Shown here one piece after another: positions 60,688 to 64,000 of a DNA stretch of 64,000 bases. Under the pieces are notes generated by a model. The model did not search any database. It had not been told where the DNA came from and saw nothing but the letters and a program-made list of their open reading frames with translations. The stretch comes from Pseudomonas sp. RIT-562 (lineage in GTDB: Bacteria > Pseudomonadota > Gammaproteobacteria > Pseudomonadales > Pseudomonadaceae). Position numbers and translations under genes: made by a program. The stretch lies in assembly GCF_026241895.1 (NCBI RefSeq), contig NZ_JAPJIV010000020.1, positions 1 through 64,000 on the forward strand. Direction: 5' to 3'. Numbering within the stretch: the stretch's first letter is position 1; every line of letters starts with the position of its first letter.

Positions 60688-61923
60688 ATGAATCAAGCGT
60701 ACGAACCGCTGCGCCTGCACGTACCCGAACCATCGGGCCGCCCAGGCTGCAAAACCGACTTCTCCTACCTGCGTCTGACCGATGCCGGCACGGTGCGCAA
60801 ACCCCCTATCGACGTTGAACCGGCCGACACGGCAGACCTGGCCAAGGGCTTGATCCGCGTGCTCGACGACCAGGGCAATGCCCTGGGTCCATGGGCTGAA
60901 GGCGTGCCGTCTGCAATCCTGCGCCGAGGCATGCGCGCCATGCTCAAGACGCGGATCTACGACAACCGCATGGTGGTCGCCCAGCGTCAGAAGAAAATGT
61001 CGTTCTACATGCAGAGCCTTGGCGAAGAAGCCATCGGCAGCGGCCAGGCCCTGGCGCTGAACGTTGATGACATGTGCTTCCCGACATACCGCCAGCAAAG
61101 CATTCTGATGGCGCGAGACGTGCCGCTGGTGGACCTGATCTGCCAACTGCTGTCCAACGAGCGCGATCCGCTCAAGGGCCGTCAGCTGCCCATCATGTAC
61201 TCGGTCAAGGACTTCGGCTTCTTTACCATCTCCGGCAACCTCGCCACCCAGTTCGTACAGGGTGTGGGCTGGGGCATGGCCTCGGCGATCAAGGGCGACA
61301 CCAAAATTGCCTCGGCCTGGATCGGCGACGGCGCCACCGCTGAATCCGACTTCCACACCGCCCTCACCTTCGCCCACGTTTACCGGGCGCCAGTGATCCT
61401 CAATGTGGTCAACAACCAGTGGGCAATCTCGACCTTCCAGGCGATTGCCGGTGGTGAAGCCACCACGTTCGCCGGTCGTGGCGTTGGGTGCGGTATTGCT
61501 TCCCTGCGAGTCGATGGCAACGATTTCGTCGCGGTTTACGCCGCCTCTGCCTGGGCCGCCGAGCGCGCCCGCCGCAACCTCGGCCCGACCATGATCGAAT
61601 GGGTCACCTACCGCGCCGGTCCACACTCGACCTCCGATGATCCGTCCAAATACCGTCCTGCCGACGACTGGAGCTGTTTCCCGCTGGGTGATCCGATTGC
61701 GCGCTTGAAGCAGCACCTGATCAAAATCGGCCAGTGGTCCGAAGAGGAGCACGACGCCGTCAGCGCCGAACTGGAAGCCGAAGTAATTGCCGCGCAGAAG
61801 GAAGCCGAAAAATACGGCACCCTCGCCGGTGGCCAGATTCCGAGCGCCGCGACCATGTTCGAGGACGTCTATAAAGAGATGCCGGAGCACTTGAAGCGCC
61901 AGCGTCAAGAGTTGGGGATCTGA
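60688..61923 (+). CDS. bkdA1: Branched-chain 2-oxoacid dehydrogenase E1 alpha
   Basis: 411 residues, the known BkdA1 length. Thiamine diphosphate binding is seen in SAWIGDGATAESDFHTALTFA (GDG...) and VVNNQWAIS. The phosphorylation-loop region is YRAGPHSTSDDPSKYR. With BkdA2 it forms the heterotetrameric E1 that decarboxylates the keto acids of valine, leucine and isoleucine. Followed by bkdA2 with a 1-nt gap. Confidence 0.96.
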   Translation: MNQAYEPLRLHVPEPSGRPGCKTDFSYLRLTDAGTVRKPPIDVEPADTADLAKGLIRVLDDQGNALGPWAEGVPSAILRRGMRAMLKTRIYDNRMVVAQRQKKMSFYMQSLGEEAIGSGQALALNVDDMCFPTYRQQSILMARDVPLVDLICQLLSNERDPLKGRQLPIMYSVKDFGFFTISGNLATQFVQGVGWGMASAIKGDTKIASAWIGDGATAESDFHTALTFAHVYRAPVILNVVNNQWAISTFQAIAGGEATTFAGRGVGCGIASLRVDGNDFVAVYAASAWAAERARRNLGPTMIEWVTYRAGPHSTSDDPSKYRPADDWSCFPLGDPIARLKQHLIKIGQWSEEEHDAVSAELEAEVIAAQKEAEKYGTLAGGQIPSAATMFEDVYKEMPEHLKRQRQELGI

Positions 61924-61924
61924 C

Positions 61925-62983
61925 ATGAACGATCACAACAACAATATCGAGCTGGAAACCGCCATGACCACGACCACCATGACCATGATCCAGGCCCTGC
62001 GCTCGGCCATGGATGTGATGCTTGAACGCGATGACAACGTCGTGGTCTTCGGCCAGGACGTGGGCTACTTCGGCGGCGTGTTCCGTTGCACCGAAGGCCT
62101 GCAGAACAAGTACGGCACCTCCCGGGTGTTCGATGCGCCGATTTCCGAAAGCGGCATCGTCGGCGTTGCAGTCGGCATGGGTGCCTACGGTCTGCGTCCG
62201 GTGGCCGAGATCCAGTTCGCCGATTACGTTTACCCGGCGTCGGACCAGATCATTTCCGAAGCCGCGCGCCTGCGGTATCGCTCGGCCGGCGAGTTCACCG
62301 CGCCGATGACCCTGCGCATGCCCTGCGGCGGCGGCATCTACGGTGGCCAGACCCACAGCCAAAGTATCGAAGCGATGTTCACCCAGGTCTGTGGCCTGCG
62401 TACGGTGATGCCGTCCAACCCCTACGACGCCAAGGGCCTGCTGATCGCCTCCATCGAAAACGATGACCCGGTGATCTTCCTTGAGCCAAAACGCTTGTAC
62501 AACGGCCCGTTCGACGGCCATCACGACCGCCCGGTAACCCCATGGTCGAAACACCCGTCGGCGCAAGTGCCGGACGGCTACTACACCGTACCGCTGGACG
62601 TCGCCGCCATCACCCGTCCGGGCAAGGCCGTGACCATCCTGACGTACGGCACCACGGTCTATGTCTCCCAAGTGGCTGCAGAGGAAACCGGGATCGACGC
62701 TGAAGTCATCGATTTGCGCAGCCTGTGGCCGCTGGACCTGGACACCATCGTCAAGTCCGTGAAGAAGACCGGCCGCTGCGTGATCGTTCACGAAGCGACC
62801 CGCACTTGTGGGTTCGGCGCCGAACTGGTCGCCCTGGTGCAAGAGCATTGCTTCCACCACCTGGAAGCGCCGATCGAACGCGTCACCGGCTGGGACACTC
62901 CCTACCCGCACGCGCAAGAGTGGGCGTATTTCCCTGGTCCGTCCCGAGTGGGCGCGGCTTTGAAACGGGTCATGGAGGTCTGA
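61925..62983 (+). CDS. bkdA2: Branched-chain 2-oxoacid dehydrogenase E1 beta
   Basis: 352 residues, transketolase-like pyrimidine-binding and C-terminal domains. Typical E1-beta blocks: VVVFGQDVGYFGGVFRCTEGL, DAPISESGIVGVAVGMGAYG, EIQFADYVYPASDQI and FGAELVALVQEH. The N-terminal 20 residues are Thr/Met-rich, as in P. putida BkdA2, supporting the start at 61925. Confidence 0.96.
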   Translation: MNDHNNNIELETAMTTTTMTMIQALRSAMDVMLERDDNVVVFGQDVGYFGGVFRCTEGLQNKYGTSRVFDAPISESGIVGVAVGMGAYGLRPVAEIQFADYVYPASDQIISEAARLRYRSAGEFTAPMTLRMPCGGGIYGGQTHSQSIEAMFTQVCGLRTVMPSNPYDAKGLLIASIENDDPVIFLEPKRLYNGPFDGHHDRPVTPWSKHPSAQVPDGYYTVPLDVAAITRPGKAVTILTYGTTVYVSQVAAEETGIDAEVIDLRSLWPLDLDTIVKSVKKTGRCVIVHEATRTCGFGAELVALVQEHCFHHLEAPIERVTGWDTPYPHAQEWAYFPGPSRVGAALKRVMEV

Positions 62984-64000
62984 ATGGGCACGCACGTTAT
63001 TAAAATGCCGGACATTGGCGAAGGCATTGCTGAAGTTGAATTGTCGGTGTGGCACGTCAAAGTCGGCGACATGGTCGTCGAAGATCAGGTGCTCGCTGAT
63101 GTCATGACCGACAAGGCGATGGTCGATATTCCATCGCCAGTCCATGGCAAGGTGATTGCGCTGGGCGGACAGCCTGGCGAAGTGATGGCGGTTGGCAGCA
63201 TCCTGATCAGCATTGAAGTAGAAGGCGCGGGCAACGTTAAAGAGTCGGCCCAGCCGGCACCTGTTAAAGAAGCGCCGGTTGCCGCTGCGAAACCTGAACC
63301 TGTGGTGGCAAGCCAACCGGTCGCAGCTGCAGCGCCACGGGCAGCCGTTTGCCAAGGCCCGATGGTGGCTCGCGAAGCCGACGAACGCCCGCTGGCCTCC
63401 CCGGCCGTGCGCAAGCATGCACTCGACCTCGGCATCCAGTTGCGCCTGGTGCGTGGCAGCGGTCCTGCGGGTCGCGTGCTGCACGAAGACCTCGACGCCT
63501 ATCTGGCCCAAGGTCAGTCGAATGCTTCCACCGCGAATACCGCTTACGCCCAGCGTAACGACGAAGAGCAAATCCAGGTGATCGGCATGCGCCGCAAGAT
63601 CGCCCAGCGCATGCAGGACGCCACGCAACGCGCCGCTCACTTCAGTTACGTCGAGGAAATCGACGTCACCGCCGTGGAGGAGCTGCGCGCGCACCTCAAC
63701 GAAAAACACGGCGCAACCCGTGGCAAGCTGACTTTGCTGCCGTTCCTGGTCCGCGCCCTGGTCGTCGCCCTGCGCGACTTCCCGCAGATCAACGCCCGTT
63801 ACGATGATGAAGCCCAGGTCATCACCCGCCTCGGCGCCGTCCATGTGGGCATCGCCACACAAGCCGACATCGGCTTGATGGTGCCGGTGGTGCGCCACGC
63901 CGAAGCCCGTAGCCTGTGGGGCAACGCAGCCGAAATCTCCCGTTTGGCCACCGCCGCGCGTAATGGCAAGGCCGCCCGCGATGAACTGTCCGGCTCGAGC
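62984..64000 (+). CDS. bkdB: Branched-chain 2-oxoacid dehydrogenase E2 (3' end outside window)
   Basis: 339 residues visible, cut by the window end. N-terminal lipoyl domain with the modified Lys44 in VMTDKAMVDIPSP, a Pro/Ala-rich linker (~80-115), the E1/E3-binding domain (LASPAVRKHALDLGIQ, GSGPAGRVLHEDLDAYL) and the start of the acyltransferase core (GMRRKIAQRMQ). The catalytic HxxxDG lies beyond the edge. It begins at the base after the bkdA2 stop. Confidence 0.95.
   Translation, partial: MGTHVIKMPDIGEGIAEVELSVWHVKVGDMVVEDQVLADVMTDKAMVDIPSPVHGKVIALGGQPGEVMAVGSILISIEVEGAGNVKESAQPAPVKEAPVAAAKPEPVVASQPVAAAAPRAAVCQGPMVAREADERPLASPAVRKHALDLGIQLRLVRGSGPAGRVLHEDLDAYLAQGQSNASTANTAYAQRNDEEQIQVIGMRRKIAQRMQDATQRAAHFSYVEEIDVTAVEELRAHLNEKHGATRGKLTLLPFLVRALVVALRDFPQINARYDDEAQVITRLGAVHVGIATQADIGLMVPVVRHAEARSLWGNAAEISRLATAARNGKAARDELSGSS

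Noticed and set aside
61760..63898. 712-codon open frame on the minus strand
   Set aside because: Antisense shadow of bkdA2/bkdB. Its His/Gly/Arg-rich translation is typical of reverse reading of GC-rich genes, and the plus-strand genes are certain.
1..64000. CRISPR arrays, tRNA or rRNA genes, insertion sequences, prophage
   Set aside because: No regularly spaced direct repeats, cloverleaf-like segments, transposase or phage genes were seen. The repeats present are REP palindromes.

Overview
This GC-rich window comes from a Pseudomonas chromosome, most likely the fluorescens/putida lineage. The evidence is a set of recognisable Pseudomonas loci (the ped/exa alcohol-oxidation locus, bkd, a reductive pyrimidine pathway, OprD and NosP/NahK) and about twenty REP-type palindromes between genes, of the kind common in fluorescens-group genomes. 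No rRNA, tRNA, CRISPR array, prophage or insertion sequence was seen.

Layout. (1) 118-8133, + strand: an apparent seven-gene operon with two paralogous ACMSD-type amidohydrolases, a UbiD-type decarboxylase, a UbiX-type flavin prenyltransferase, a CobW-type GTPase, an NCS2 nucleobase permease and an 8-oxoguanine-deaminase-like amidohydrolase. I cannot assign a known pathway; it looks like uptake and prFMN-dependent (de)carboxylation of a nucleobase-like or aromatic carboxylate. (2) 8360-17936: reductive pyrimidine catabolism. An NCS1 transporter and an M20 carbamoyl-amidohydrolase diverge from dihydropyrimidinase, PreT and PreA; an orphan Rhs gene lies before a RutR-like TetR regulator. (3) 18078-22226: copC-copD and an EmrB/EmrA-type efflux pair. 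(4) 22577-29709: uronate utilisation (OprD porin, uronate dehydrogenase, lactonase, TRAP transporter, mutarotase).

(5) 29706-57884: a large PQQ-dependent alcohol oxidation island. It holds a Ca-type (PedE) and a lanthanide-type (PedH) quinoprotein dehydrogenase, told apart by the residue two after the catalytic Asp, plus cytochrome PedF, PedG, a SoxYZ-like carrier, a metallo-hydrolase and aldehyde dehydrogenase PedI. It also has a partial PQQ set (pqqA, pqqC and pqqE, without pqqB or pqqD), ErcA/ErcS, the two-component systems PedS2/PedR2 and PedR1 with a NahK-type kinase, the NO sensor NosP, a PedA1A2BC-like ABC system, a CXXCW protein, a pentapeptide-repeat protein and a porin. I also found a 40-residue membrane micro-ORF 2 nt upstream of pedS2. 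A dyad built around CTAC-N4-GTAG recurs about 55-135 bp upstream of several units of the island and probably marks one regulon.

(6) 58058-59886: a TauE/SafE permease divergent from a persulfide-dioxygenase-like metallohydrolase. (7) 60014-64000: bkdR divergent from bkdA1-bkdA2-bkdB (branched-chain keto acid dehydrogenase); bkdB is cut by the window edge.

All coordinates come from reading the sequence. Family assignments rest on motifs and gene order, not on database searches.
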